Made by a program: the position numbers and the translations under genes. A model generated the notes under the pieces. The model saw only the letters and a program-made list of their open reading frames with translations. It was not told the DNA's origin and did no database searches. A stretch of 64,000 nucleotides of DNA from CAJBNH01 sp964447285 (GTDB lineage Bacteria; Myxococcota_A; UBA9042), in contig CAYURO010000009.1 in the NCBI GenBank assembly GCA_964447285.1, forward strand, positions 99,685-163,684, written 5' to 3'. Below, one piece after another: positions 23,806 through 33,661 of this stretch; position 1 is the stretch's first letter; each line of letters opens with the position of its first letter.

Positions 23806-25512
23806 ATGACCGACCCGGCCGCCCTTACGCCTCGCACCGCCCCCCGACTGCCGCCGACGCTGCGCCGTTGGTCGCTCGCGCTGCTGGTCCTCGCCTTTCT
23901 GCTGCCTGAGCTGGCCCCGGCCGCCGTCGCCGCCAGCCGACCGCTGCCCCAGGCCATCGCCGCCGGACCTGCTGCCATCGCCAAGAAGGCCAAGGGCAAG
24001 AAGAAGCCGCGCAAGGTTTCCCACCGACGGGTCGCGCGCCGCGTCGTCGCACGCAAGACGGTGGTGCTGGTGCCCAAGGTCCACAAGGCCGCCGCACCAG
24101 CTGCCGCTGACACGCCCGAGCCGGACCCCGAAAGCGATGTCGTCGAAGACCTGCCCGCCGCCGGCGCCACGCAAGGACCCGCAACTCCTGCTGAACTGAC
24201 CCAGATCCTCCGCGAAGCCCCCGGCAGGCCGCTGGCCGTGGCCCTCATTGTCGATGCCGCCACGGGCGAAGTGGTGCTGGACTTGGACGCTGGCAAGCCC
24301 GTCTACCCGGCATCGGTCGCCAAGCTGTTCTCGACGGCGTCGATCCTGCGCTCATGGCCGGCGGACAAAGAGCTGGTGACCGAGCTGCGCGCCAGCCCGA
24401 CAGTGCAAGGTCGCGCCGAACAGGTCGCCGTGGTGGGTTCAGGCGACCCGACGCTGAAGGTGCAGGACTTGGCGGTGTTCGCGGAAACGCTGAAGAAGCT
24501 TGGTGTTTCGCGCATTGGTCGGCTGGTGGTGGATGGCACCGTGTTCGACGACCGGGCACCGCGCGGCTTCGACGAAAAGCAGACTGACGCCGCCTACCGT
24601 GCACCGATCGGCGGCTTTCAGGTCGAGGGCTCGACGGTGGCCGTGGTCGTGCGCCCGGGCGCCCGGGTGGGCGATCCTCCTCGTGTGGACGTCACGCCTG
24701 CGTGTGGCAAGGCCGTAGTGATTCGCAACGAGGCCAAGACGGTCAAGGGACGCACCAACGGAGCCGCGGTGGGCACGCGCTCTGCCGGACGACAGACCGA
24801 GGTCGTGATCAAGGGCTCGGTCGGCCTGAGCGGCAAGCTGGTCGGCAGCGGGCGGCGGCGGGTCGCGGATGCGACGTACTTTGCCGCGGGTGTGTGGCGG
24901 GCGGTGCTGGAGGAGCGCGGCATCGCGGTGGACGGCGAGACGGTCTTCGCCAAGGCGTCGGCCGAGCTTCCTGTGGTTGCTACGCGCAAGTCCCCGACGC
25001 TACAGAAGATCGTCACCGTGACCAACAAGACATCGCACAACGGCTATGCCGAGACGCTGTTCAAGCTGTCGGCCGTCGCCCACGGCCATGCCCCGGCGAC
25101 CGCCGAGACCGCGGAGGCCTCGGCCCGCAAGGCTCTGGATGGACTGGGGATTCGCTGGGAGGGCGTCAAGCTGGGCAACGGCTCTGGCTTGTACCACGCC
25201 AATCAGGTCACGTGCCGAGCGGTCGTCGATCTGCTGCGCGGCATGGCCAAGGACTCGACCGGGGCGAACTACCGGCAGTCACTGGCGATGGGTGGGGTCG
25301 ACGGAACGCTGCGCGGACGGCTGCATGGGGCCATGAAGGGCCGCGTGCAGGCCAAGACGGGAACGCTGGACGACGTGGTGGGTCTGGCGGGCTACTTGCA
25401 GGCGCCTGACCGCGGCTACGTGTTCGCGATGTTCTTCAATCGGGTCAAGGGGTCGCCGGGGCCGCTGCGGGCGACGCAGGACCGGGTGCTGCGACGTCTG
25501 TCGGGGCAGTAG
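23806..25512 (+). CDS. dacB: D-alanyl-D-alanine carboxypeptidase/endopeptidase (PBP4, S13 family)
   Basis: A periplasmic peptidase of 568 residues that trims or opens peptidoglycan cross-links. After a signal segment (about 20-42) comes an unusually basic linker (about 59-95, with KKAKGKKKPRK and RRVARRVVARK). The S13 catalytic domain has SxxK at Ser170-Lys173 (PASVAKLF), the SxN-like motif in NGSGLYHAN (about 457) and KTG (about 517, QAKTGTLDD). The usual Asp before GSG is Asn here. Its last 68 bases overlap, on the opposite strand, the end of the large TPR gene. ATG 23806 is the only reasonable start. Confidence 0.92.
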   Translation: MTDPAALTPRTAPRLPPTLRRWSLALLVLAFLLPELAPAAVAASRPLPQAIAAGPAAIAKKAKGKKKPRKVSHRRVARRVVARKTVVLVPKVHKAAAPAAADTPEPDPESDVVEDLPAAGATQGPATPAELTQILREAPGRPLAVALIVDAATGEVVLDLDAGKPVYPASVAKLFSTASILRSWPADKELVTELRASPTVQGRAEQVAVVGSGDPTLKVQDLAVFAETLKKLGVSRIGRLVVDGTVFDDRAPRGFDEKQTDAAYRAPIGGFQVEGSTVAVVVRPGARVGDPPRVDVTPACGKAVVIRNEAKTVKGRTNGAAVGTRSAGRQTEVVIKGSVGLSGKLVGSGRRRVADATYFAAGVWRAVLEERGIAVDGETVFAKASAELPVVATRKSPTLQKIVTVTNKTSHNGYAETLFKLSAVAHGHAPATAETAEASARKALDGLGIRWEGVKLGNGSGLYHANQVTCRAVVDLLRGMAKDSTGANYRQSLAMGGVDGTLRGRLHGAMKGRVQAKTGTLDDVVGLAGYLQAPDRGYVFAMFFNRVKGSPGPLRATQDRVLRRLSGQ

Positions 25513-28500
25513 CCGGCGCCGCATCGGCCGCAGGCGCCGTGGGCGTGACGTCGTCCGCGGGCAGGAACTCAATCGTCGTCTTCAGACCGTCGACGCGCTT
25601 CTTCAGTTCACCCGTCAGCGCGTGCTTGGGCCCGGCAATGCGCAGCGCCTGCTCGCAAGCCGCCAACGCGCGCTGCAGGGGAGCCCGCTCGTTGGTTGCG
25701 ACCGCCTGAGCCACGATGCAGCGGTTGTAGTGGCCTTCGATGCGCTCCACCGCCGCCACTTGGTCCAACAGCGCCAAGGCTTGCTGTCCAACCTTGGGGT
25801 CGTCGCTGGTGCGGCGCAGGGCCACCGGCCGGGTCACGCGCGCCCAGTAGTTGGCCGGGTCACGCGACAACACCTGATCCAGCAGGGCGACGGTCGCCGA
25901 GAAGTCCAAGCTGCGAATGGTGATCGCGGCGGCATTCAGCAGCGGCTCGACGGCCGTGGGGTCGCCGTTGGCAGCCTCTTGGAAGGCCAACAGTGCTTCG
26001 CGGGTGTTGCCCAGCGCGCGGTGGGACTGGCCGACCATGTTCCAAAGCTGCGCGGACTTGCGAAGCTCCGGAGCGACCTGCATGGCCACTGTGGCGACGA
26101 CCAGCGCCTCTCGGTGCTGCCCCAGCGCGTGGTGGGCCAGCGCCAGACGCAGCCAAGCCTTCTTGACTTCGGGAGCCGTCTCCTTGGTCGTCTCGGCCGT
26201 CTTGTCGCCAGGCGCGATGTCGTCTTCTCCCACCTCACCCGACGAGAACGAGAACAGCTGCAGCTGCAGATCGTGAATGGCGTCAATGGGTTTCTGCGGG
26301 TCGCTCCACTTGACTGGCGCCACATCGACCGTGAATTCCTTGATGTCGGCCTGCTCCGCAAAGCGTGAATCCAGAATCTTGAGGTTGTCGCGAGCTTCCG
26401 CCCAGTAGGAGTCGAACGCGAAGATCTCGCCGGCCTTCTTCAGTGCCTCGCGGTAGCGCTCAATGGCGGTCTCCTCATGGGGTCGCGCCTTGTCGGCAAG
26501 CTGGGTCTGCCACTCGAGTGCCAGGTCACCCTTGAAGGCGGGCGGCGGCGGCAACTTCTTGATTTCCGTAGCGATGTCTTGGTAGATGCGGCCACGGCGC
26601 GAAGCGGCGGCGGAGACCCAGCGGGGATTCTTGGTCGACTCAACGGTGATGTAGTAGGTCTCGGCACCCTTGGCCAAGGTGGCCTTCTTGGCGGCAAGGT
26701 CGACGGCAGCCTTCAGGTCACGCGGACTGCCTTTCAGCGCGCCGACCTTCGCGTACTCAAGCTCGCCCGTCATGAACAGGGCCTGGGCGATCGCCTCGCG
26801 ACCGATCTCAGGCAACGTCACGGGCGGGGTGGCGTCCGAGAGCTCCTTGGCCTGACGCAAGACCTCGTCGAACAGCTTGCGGCCCTTGTCGCCGACGCCC
26901 AGCTTGGCCTGTGCCGTGCCGGTATTGACCAGCGCGGCGAGGCGCAGGTGGGTCGGGATCGACGTCGACCGCTTCAGGAACTTGTCCGAGGCACGAAGCA
27001 CGCCTTTCCAGTCGCCCTTCTTGATGTACTGCTCGGTCACGTCGTAGGCGGCCTGTGCGCGGCGGTCGGGGCTGCAGCGCTCTTCCTTGGCGCCGTCGGC
27101 GGCGCAGTGCTCCAGGAAGGCCTCGCCGTTCTCGACCACCTTGTCGAACTGGCCCAACTTCTCGCGAATGACCCGCGCAGTGGCCAGCGCTTGCGGGATC
27201 AGCTTGCTGGTCGGATAGGCGCGGACGAACTCCTCGTAGGCGGTGGCGGCCTCGTCGAACGACGCGCACTCCCGATAGATCTCGGCGATCTCAAACACGG
27301 CCTGGGCAGCGCGCGGGTCCTGCGGGTAGACGCGGGCGAGCTCGTGGTAGGTCGCGATCACGTCCTCACGCCGCTTGGCCTCGCGGTAGAAGCGGGCAGC
27401 GCCGGCCATCGCGCGGGGCGACTGCGGGCTGTCGGGGAAGGCCTTGGCATACCGCACCAAGCACTCGGCGGCCTGAACCGGCGTCGCCTTCAACTCCAGA
27501 CACTTGTTGTACTCTTCGTTGGACTTGATCTCGGTCAGCGTCACGCCCAGCGGTCCCTGATTGAAGCGCGGGTCGACGATCAACGTGTTGGTCCACGCGA
27601 TCAGGCTCTTGCCATCCTGATTCAGGTTGAAGGCCGACAGCATCAGGCGCGCTGAGTCCAAAGCGAGCTTGGGGTGGCCGGGGAACAACTCGACCAGCTT
27701 GGACAGCAACCGCCCTGCCTCGTCGAAGTGGTTGGTTTGGTAGTACAAACGACCGGCAACGAACAGGGCCTCGGGCACGTCCTCCTTGCTGCCGTTCTTC
27801 AGCGCGATGCCGACGTAACGCTCACACGCGTCCGCGATGCGCTGCTGGTCGTTCGTCAGGGCGACGGGACGAAGGTCGGCGGTGTCGACGCTGCGCTCTG
27901 CCGTGATCTGGTCCAGGTCCTGCAAGCGCAGGTACGCGATGAGCGCCCGGTGTGACGACGGCTCGGCGTACTTGCCCGCCGGCTGCATCTCGATGACCTG
28001 CTCGTAGGTCTGCGCCGAGTCCTTCCAGTACACGTCGGCTTGGGCGATCTGCTGCAGCGCGATGTCAGGCTTCTTGTCAGCCCTGGACTTTTCGGCCAGC
28101 AAGTCGTAACGGTCGGCCAGCTGGAACAGCGCAAGCGCGTGGTTGTGACGGATGTCGTACGCGTTGGGGCCATTCGGGAAGCTGTCGCGGTAAGAGCGAT
28201 AGACCTTCTCGGCGGCTTCGAGCGTGGCCAGGTCCAGCGTGCGCTCAGACTCGGCGTGGTAGGTCGAGCCGACCTCGGCGAGCAGCAGCTCGAGAGACTC
28301 GAACTCACTGGCACCATTGGGCAATGCGCGAATCGCGTTCGCCACCCGCACCGCGGTCTCGACGACCGTTGGCAGGTCACGAAGCTTGTACGCGTTGTCC
28401 AGTATCAGCGCGAGCAGACCCACCACCTCGCGCTCATCGGTCGTGACGCCGACCAGGTCTTCCAGAACGAGGTTGCTCTTCTCGTAGGCGGCGACTTCGG

Positions 28501-29593
28501 CGTAGTACCGAGCCAGCGCCAGTAGCAGATCGTTCTCGGAGCCCTCCGCCACCGTCTTGAAGAACTTGAACGCATCCTTGGGCTTGCCGGTCTCAGCCCA
28601 CGACCGGACCAGGTACTTGGTGGCGTCCTCGACAAAACTGACACGACCGCGCGCCTCGTTCTTCGAGTAGTCGAGCACCCGAACGAAGCCCTTGACCGCG
28701 TCGTCGTACCTCTGCGTGTTGTAGGCCACCCACGCGATGTAATACAGCGCCCAGCCATAGACTTGCGAGTCGGGGAAGTCGATGACCTTGGTGTACCACT
28801 TGACCGCCTCGGCGCCCTGGCTGCGGCCGAAGTAGTAGTTGCCGATGCCCAAGTACGCGTCAGGCAGGTAGCTGGATCGCGGCGTCTTGCGCACCAGGCG
28901 CATGTACGCGTCGACGGCCTCGCCGGGCCGTTCGAGCTCGTGCAAGTGGAAGCCCAACGAATACAAGACCTCGTCCAGCTTGGCGAACTTCGGGAAGTTG
29001 CGCTCGATGCGCTTGAGGTGGTTGATCACGTCGAGCTTGGCTGCGCGCGCCTGCTCCTTGAGCGCCTCCTGCACCATGCTCAGCCGTTTGACCTCGGCCT
29101 TGTCGCCCTTGTCGTTGGCAGCAGCAATCGCGACCTCGACCTGCTCGTCGAAGGCCTCGAGTTCGTACGCCTCCGCGCGGTCCCACAGCACGTAGCTGAG
29201 CTCGAGCAGGGTGTCGGCTTCCGTCTCAGAACCACGCTCGATGTCCAACAATTCCCGAAGGATCGCGAGCTCGTCGTCGATGTCCTCCGCGCTCGTCCGC
29301 TCGCGTGTGCGGCGCTGCTCGGGGCCGGCGGGGCCCTTCTTCTGGACGTCCTCCTCCGCAGCCTGAGCCTTGGGGTCGGTGGGGGGCGGCGCAGCGCGGC
29401 GGAAGGTCTTGACCTCTCCCGACGACTTGGCAGCACCGGGGGTGGGCTTTCCCTGTTCAGCGGCCGGCTTGGGACGCGACGGGGTCGGCTGCGCGAAGGC
29501 TCCGGGAGCGGCGAGGCCCAAGACGGCCACGGCGGCCCAGGCACTGGCGAGCAGTCCGACGCGGGCGGTGAACGGCGTACGCGACACGGTCAT
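25445..29593 (-). CDS. Very large exported TPR protein
   Basis: A 1382-residue protein with a signal peptide (about 1-34, ending GAFA). A Pro/Lys-rich segment follows, and then TPR and TPR-like helical pairs nearly to the end (examples: YDDAVKGFVRVLDYSKNEA and ALLAFQEAANGDPTAVEPLLNAA). The last 40 residues are Ala/Pro/Thr-rich low complexity. It should be a periplasmic or outer-membrane-facing scaffold. It is the last gene of the MoxR/DUF58/BatA group and lies 26 bp after another exported TPR protein. Start ATG 29593 has GGAGAGAG just upstream; ATG 29608 and TTG 29623 are alternatives. I cannot assign a function; paired exported TPR proteins also occur in the myxobacterial Glt envelope machinery, but I see no proof of homology. 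Confidence 0.8.
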   Translation of the reverse strand: MTVSRTPFTARVGLLASAWAAVAVLGLAAPGAFAQPTPSRPKPAAEQGKPTPGAAKSSGEVKTFRRAAPPPTDPKAQAAEEDVQKKGPAGPEQRRTRERTSAEDIDDELAILRELLDIERGSETEADTLLELSYVLWDRAEAYELEAFDEQVEVAIAAANDKGDKAEVKRLSMVQEALKEQARAAKLDVINHLKRIERNFPKFAKLDEVLYSLGFHLHELERPGEAVDAYMRLVRKTPRSSYLPDAYLGIGNYYFGRSQGAEAVKWYTKVIDFPDSQVYGWALYYIAWVAYNTQRYDDAVKGFVRVLDYSKNEARGRVSFVEDATKYLVRSWAETGKPKDAFKFFKTVAEGSENDLLLALARYYAEVAAYEKSNLVLEDLVGVTTDEREVVGLLALILDNAYKLRDLPTVVETAVRVANAIRALPNGASEFESLELLLAEVGSTYHAESERTLDLATLEAAEKVYRSYRDSFPNGPNAYDIRHNHALALFQLADRYDLLAEKSRADKKPDIALQQIAQADVYWKDSAQTYEQVIEMQPAGKYAEPSSHRALIAYLRLQDLDQITAERSVDTADLRPVALTNDQQRIADACERYVGIALKNGSKEDVPEALFVAGRLYYQTNHFDEAGRLLSKLVELFPGHPKLALDSARLMLSAFNLNQDGKSLIAWTNTLIVDPRFNQGPLGVTLTEIKSNEEYNKCLELKATPVQAAECLVRYAKAFPDSPQSPRAMAGAARFYREAKRREDVIATYHELARVYPQDPRAAQAVFEIAEIYRECASFDEAATAYEEFVRAYPTSKLIPQALATARVIREKLGQFDKVVENGEAFLEHCAADGAKEERCSPDRRAQAAYDVTEQYIKKGDWKGVLRASDKFLKRSTSIPTHLRLAALVNTGTAQAKLGVGDKGRKLFDEVLRQAKELSDATPPVTLPEIGREAIAQALFMTGELEYAKVGALKGSPRDLKAAVDLAAKKATLAKGAETYYITVESTKNPRWVSAAASRRGRIYQDIATEIKKLPPPPAFKGDLALEWQTQLADKARPHEETAIERYREALKKAGEIFAFDSYWAEARDNLKILDSRFAEQADIKEFTVDVAPVKWSDPQKPIDAIHDLQLQLFSFSSGEVGEDDIAPGDKTAETTKETAPEVKKAWLRLALAHHALGQHREALVVATVAMQVAPELRKSAQLWNMVGQSHRALGNTREALLAFQEAANGDPTAVEPLLNAAAITIRSLDFSATVALLDQVLSRDPANYWARVTRPVALRRTSDDPKVGQQALALLDQVAAVERIEGHYNRCIVAQAVATNERAPLQRALAACEQALRIAGPKHALTGELKKRVDGLKTTIEFLPADDVTPTAPAADAAPATAPTDVAAPGPASPAAAPATP

Positions 29594-29619
29594 GGCTCTC
29601 TCCGGCATCGGGCTGGCCC

Positions 29620-31314
29620 TCAAGGCTGCTTCGCGTTAGGCGTGGCGGGGGCGGACTTGGCGTCAGGGCGTGCGCCGGATCGGTCGCCCGAAGGCGCCGC
29701 CGTGCTGCCCTTGGGCATGTGCTCGGCCGTGCAGCGCGAGCGCGTGTCGTAGGTGTAACCGCCCAATTCGTCGCGCCAATACGAGCCGTCGAACGGCCAC
29801 ACGATGTGCTCAGGGTCCGCCGCACGGGGCTCAGACACGGCCTTGGCCGTCTCCTGCATGTCGATGCGCACCTGATCGTTGATGCTGCCGCGGCGGGCCT
29901 TGAGCGACTCGTACTTGATGCGCAGGCCCTGACGAATGATCTCCGTCAGCTCCTCACGCACGCGGCTCAGGCGCTCGCGCGCAAGGCCACCGGCCGACGA
30001 GATCATCACGGCTCGGACACGCCCCATGTCATCTCGCAGCGTTTCTGCAGCCTTGCGAGCGGTGGTGTTGCGAAGCAGCTTCTCGAGACCGTCCATCTCG
30101 TTGTTGGCTTGGACCACGGCGGCGAACGCGCGCTGCAGACGCTTGTCATTCAGCGCGGCGTTGAAGATCCGGCGCAGCTGCACCGAGAGCTTCTCCTTGT
30201 CTCGCGCAAGTGCGGACAGGTACTCGTAGAACTCTGCGTCGGAGCGCGAACCCGACAGCTGGGCGTCCAGTTCCTTCTTCAACGGCCGGTAGTCGACCAG
30301 AAAGCGCTGCACCGACAGCAGCGTCTCGTTGAAGCGACAGGTGCGGAAGAGGATCAGCGACTCGAGCACGCGCGCTTCCGGATAGTAGCGGTCCTCGAAA
30401 TACGGCGAGTTCAGCGTGTGCAGCTGGCCCAGCACGCGGTCGATGCGACCCAGTTGGAAGTAGGTCCACCCGAGCTCGAACAGGGAGTCCAGCCACGCGG
30501 TGGTGCCCTCCTGCACGCGGTCGTAGTAGCGGCCGGCGGTCTCGAACTGGCTGATCGAATAGAACAGGCGGCCCAGCGACATGTTGGCGATGTCACGGTA
30601 ATAGCTGTAATACCCTGGATTGCCGACCTGCTCCTCAAACCGCAGCACGTCCTTGAACGACTCGAGCGCGGGCTGCGCCTGGTTGAGGATCACGTACAGC
30701 ACGCCCAACAGTTGGCGCGACTTCAGATACGTCTCGCCGGACTCAGGCTTGACCAGCTGCAGCTGCTCGATCGCCCGCTTCTCGTCGCCGACGCCGTGGT
30801 AGTAGCGGCCCAACAGGAAGCGGATCTCGTCCAGTTCGTCCTTGCGGTGCACCGACGTGGGCGCGTCCGACAGGCGCTCGATGGTCGCCAGATCTCCCGG
30901 CACCGCGCGCTGGATCTGCAGGTAGTACCGGATCTTTTCCTTGTACAACGGATGGGTCTGCTGCACCGCCACCGAGTCGAATGTGCGCAGCGCCGACTGG
31001 TACAGGCCCAGATCGAACAGGACCTGACCCAGCACGAACTGCGCGGCCAGCCGATTCGAGTCGTCCGGTGCGAGCTTGGGCAGCAGAGTCGCTAGCTTGC
31101 CGAACGCGTCGTAGTAGCGTTCGTCCTCGCGCAGCGCCTTGGCAGCGGTCAGCTCTGGGTGGGCCGGCAGCTCGCGGATCTCGACCGGCGCAAGCGCCTG
31201 AGCGAACACCGGAGGGGCGGCGAACAGCAAGAAAGTGGACGCGACAGCGACGGCGCCAGCGGCCACGACGAGGCGCAAACCCCGTTCGGCGAGGAGCGTT
31301 TTGGGCTGGGTCAC
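29620..31314 (-). CDS. Exported TPR protein
   Basis: A 564-residue protein with a signal peptide (about 14-39, cut after VFAQ). TPR units follow (for example RTFDSVAVQQTHPLYKEKI, GRYYHGVGDEKRAIEQLQ and LFELGWTYFQLGRIDRVLG). A helical, possibly coiled-coil region (about 340-500) follows, and then a distinctive aromatic motif near the end, IVWPFDGSYWRDELGGY. The C-tail is Ala/Pro-rich. The start is GTG 31314 with GGAGGA 10 nt upstream; the open frame extends 87 codons further but has no coding character. It is probably a periplasmic scaffold working with the vWA protein encoded upstream and the larger TPR protein encoded downstream. Confidence 0.8.
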   Translation of the reverse strand: MTQPKTLLAERGLRLVVAAGAVAVASTFLLFAAPPVFAQALAPVEIRELPAHPELTAAKALREDERYYDAFGKLATLLPKLAPDDSNRLAAQFVLGQVLFDLGLYQSALRTFDSVAVQQTHPLYKEKIRYYLQIQRAVPGDLATIERLSDAPTSVHRKDELDEIRFLLGRYYHGVGDEKRAIEQLQLVKPESGETYLKSRQLLGVLYVILNQAQPALESFKDVLRFEEQVGNPGYYSYYRDIANMSLGRLFYSISQFETAGRYYDRVQEGTTAWLDSLFELGWTYFQLGRIDRVLGQLHTLNSPYFEDRYYPEARVLESLILFRTCRFNETLLSVQRFLVDYRPLKKELDAQLSGSRSDAEFYEYLSALARDKEKLSVQLRRIFNAALNDKRLQRAFAAVVQANNEMDGLEKLLRNTTARKAAETLRDDMGRVRAVMISSAGGLARERLSRVREELTEIIRQGLRIKYESLKARRGSINDQVRIDMQETAKAVSEPRAADPEHIVWPFDGSYWRDELGGYTYDTRSRCTAEHMPKGSTAAPSGDRSGARPDAKSAPATPNAKQP

Positions 31315-31350
31315 GGCGGGTGGGTCCTCCGGCAGGTGCACGGATCGGTC

Positions 31351-31379
31351 AATATACGCGCAAACCGCCTCAGGCGAAA
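31351..31379 (-). promoter_or_regulatory. Possible internal promoter before the two TPR genes
   Basis: On the minus strand TATATT (31356-31351) stands out as an AT-rich -10, with a poor -35 TTTCGC 17 nt upstream (31379-31374). It lies in the 166-bp gap between the BatA-like gene and the first TPR gene, so the TPR pair may be transcribed separately. Confidence 0.3.
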
Positions 31380-31480
31380 GCGTGAGACCGCGGGACCGAG
31401 AGCGTTTTTTGCGGCAAAACCAGTAGATCGCGTTGGCATTCGGCGGGTCCGGCCCTTGTGCCACCGGCCAAGTTGCCGCG

Positions 31481-33661
31481 CTACACCGCGTCCTCGCGCC
31501 GCCGCAGCGTCCCTCGCGCCAACACAACCCCTTCGAAGGCCAGCAGTGCGAGCAACACGACCAGCACCGCCGCATGGCCAGGAGCTTTGGGACGGTACAG
31601 CAGGCCCGCGGCGGAAGGAGGCCTCACCAGCGGACCAGAGGCCAAGGCTGCGAGATTGCTTTCCGATCCCGGCGGGACCACGATGACCGTCCGCGAAGTC
31701 AGGGGCACGCCGGCTCGCAGCTCGGTCGCCGTGTAACGCCCCGGCTCGACCAACCCGGCGATCTGCCAGCCGCGGCCGCGCTGCGCCGTTGCGTTCAGGA
31801 CCCGGCGCTCGGGCGCCGTCGCGGTCGGCCCCTCGATGTTGATCTCCAGCTGGTCTGCGCGGTTGTCTCGCGACAGCACCGCCACGTCGCCGATCTCGAC
31901 CGCGCTGCGGCGCTCTAGGCCTCGCTCACCCGCCAGCGCCATCACCAAATCGTGCAGCAGCGGCATGAAGCCCGGCTGCAGCGGCAAGTCGGTCCAGTCG
32001 CGGTCCAGACTGGTCGTCCACAGGCCCACCAGTCCGCGACCATGCGCCGCCACCAGCAACGCGGGCGCTCCGTCGCTGTAGCGCATGACTGCCTGAGCTG
32101 AGGCACTGGCCGACGGGGTGGCGAGCGCGTACCGCCACACCGAGGTCGCGTCGAGAGAATCCCCTACCGAAGCAGCCAGTTGCATGCGCAGACGATGGGC
32201 AACGGTCAGTGCCGTCACCGAGCCCGACTCGGCCTCGACCACCCGCACCGACACCGCGCTGCGGGGCCGCGGGTCGGCGCCCGGTTCTCCTGACTCAGGG
32301 GCAGGTGGCCGCTCGCGCGAACCCAGCCGCTGGTCCTGCAACGGCGCAGGCAACAGATCGGACAGAAAGGTGGGCAGGTCGGCCGGCAGGTTGTCGCCGA
32401 CGGTCACGAGCAGGCCCTTGCCGGACTCGACGGCCGACGCCAGACCTTGAACCAGTGTCTCGGGCAGCTCGCCCACGTTCGCCAGCACGATCACGTCATA
32501 GTCGTTCAAGGCTTGCGGGGTCAGACCGGGCAGTTGCAGCACGTCGACGGCAAGCTCGCCGGGGTGGGTGGCACTGAGTTCGAGGGCGCGCGCTGCAAAG
32601 AACGCCTCGTCCTCACGCGGCACCGGCCGGGGCGCGCCGTTGACCAGCGCCACGCGCACGCCCGTTCCCGCGTCCAAGCGCAGCAACCGAGTGTTGTCCG
32701 CCTTCAGACCGTCGTCGGGCAACCTCACCTCCGCGATGGCGGCGCCTGCTGGAACGACATAGCTGCGGCGCAGGGTCTCGCCGGGCTGCAGGGACACGAG
32801 ACTTTTGATCTCGCGGTCGCCCGCCTTCAGCGTCAGATAGTCGCGAAACGGCTTCTGCCCGTGGTGAACCAGACCGACCTCGACGCGCACCTGATTGGGG
32901 CCACGGTCGGTGGCGGGGGAGGCCAATGCCTCTGTAATCGCCGTGTTTTCGCGGCTGTCTGGGTCCAGTCGATCGACGCGGACGTGCACGGCCGGCTGAC
33001 CGCCGTTGCGGCCGCTCCAAGGGCCAGATACGCCTTGCCAGCCTGATGCTTGCAAGTCCGTCAGCACCACGACCCGCCGGTCGTCTACGCCGCTGCCGGA
33101 CAGCAGCGCATCCGCAAGACCGAGCGCACGGGCGCCGTCGTCACGGCGGGGCCGGTGCTCGAGTCGGCGCACTGCGTCCAGTACAGCGCCGCGGTCCTCC
33201 GTGGGTGTGCGGACAAGAATCCGCGCAGGGTGACCCGCAGCGACGGCGGCCACCTTGGACCCCGGCGGCAGCCGCTCGATCAACGCCAGAGCCCGAGAGC
33301 GGGCGCGCTCGAACAGCGGCTCTCCCTGCGACGTCGCCATCGTGGACATGCTGTCGTCCAGCACCACGACCAGCGCGACCGGCCCATCCCCAGACTCGAC
33401 CAGCTCTGGCGGTCCCAGTACCGGTAACATCGGGCGTGCCAAGGCGATGGCGATGAAGGCCACCGCCGCACTGCGCAGGCCTACCAGCAGCCACTCACTG
33501 ATCCGGAGCGCGCGAGCCTTGCGGGGGTTGGACGCCAGAACGAACGCCAACGCGGAGAAGCGCACCACCGGGGCGTTGCGCCGGCCAAACAGGTGCACCG
33601 CGATCGGCACCGCCGCCAACAGCAACCCCAGCAGCATCCATGGGTTGGCAAAGTCGATCAC
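31481..33661 (-). CDS. BatA-like von Willebrand factor A membrane protein
   Basis: A 726-residue protein with the BatA layout: an N-terminal membrane helix with the leading sequence FANPWMLLGLLLAAVPI and HLFGRR, a second helix at about 58-78, then a vWA domain whose metal-site motif is DDSMS (102-106) with a later Asp in VVVLTDLQASGW. A long glutamine-amidotransferase-like and beta-rich region follows (DYDVIVLANVGELP). A C-terminal helix (about 700-718) closes the protein. The vWA domain would face the periplasm. Its ATG overlaps the DUF58 stop by ATGA. In Bacteroidetes and other groups this operon (moxR, DUF58, bat) is linked to stress tolerance; the substrate here is unknown. Confidence 0.9.
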   Translation of the reverse strand: MIDFANPWMLLGLLLAAVPIAVHLFGRRNAPVVRFSALAFVLASNPRKARALRISEWLLVGLRSAAVAFIAIALARPMLPVLGPPELVESGDGPVALVVVLDDSMSTMATSQGEPLFERARSRALALIERLPPGSKVAAVAAGHPARILVRTPTEDRGAVLDAVRRLEHRPRRDDGARALGLADALLSGSGVDDRRVVVLTDLQASGWQGVSGPWSGRNGGQPAVHVRVDRLDPDSRENTAITEALASPATDRGPNQVRVEVGLVHHGQKPFRDYLTLKAGDREIKSLVSLQPGETLRRSYVVPAGAAIAEVRLPDDGLKADNTRLLRLDAGTGVRVALVNGAPRPVPREDEAFFAARALELSATHPGELAVDVLQLPGLTPQALNDYDVIVLANVGELPETLVQGLASAVESGKGLLVTVGDNLPADLPTFLSDLLPAPLQDQRLGSRERPPAPESGEPGADPRPRSAVSVRVVEAESGSVTALTVAHRLRMQLAASVGDSLDATSVWRYALATPSASASAQAVMRYSDGAPALLVAAHGRGLVGLWTTSLDRDWTDLPLQPGFMPLLHDLVMALAGERGLERRSAVEIGDVAVLSRDNRADQLEINIEGPTATAPERRVLNATAQRGRGWQIAGLVEPGRYTATELRAGVPLTSRTVIVVPPGSESNLAALASGPLVRPPSAAGLLYRPKAPGHAAVLVVLLALLAFEGVVLARGTLRRREDAV

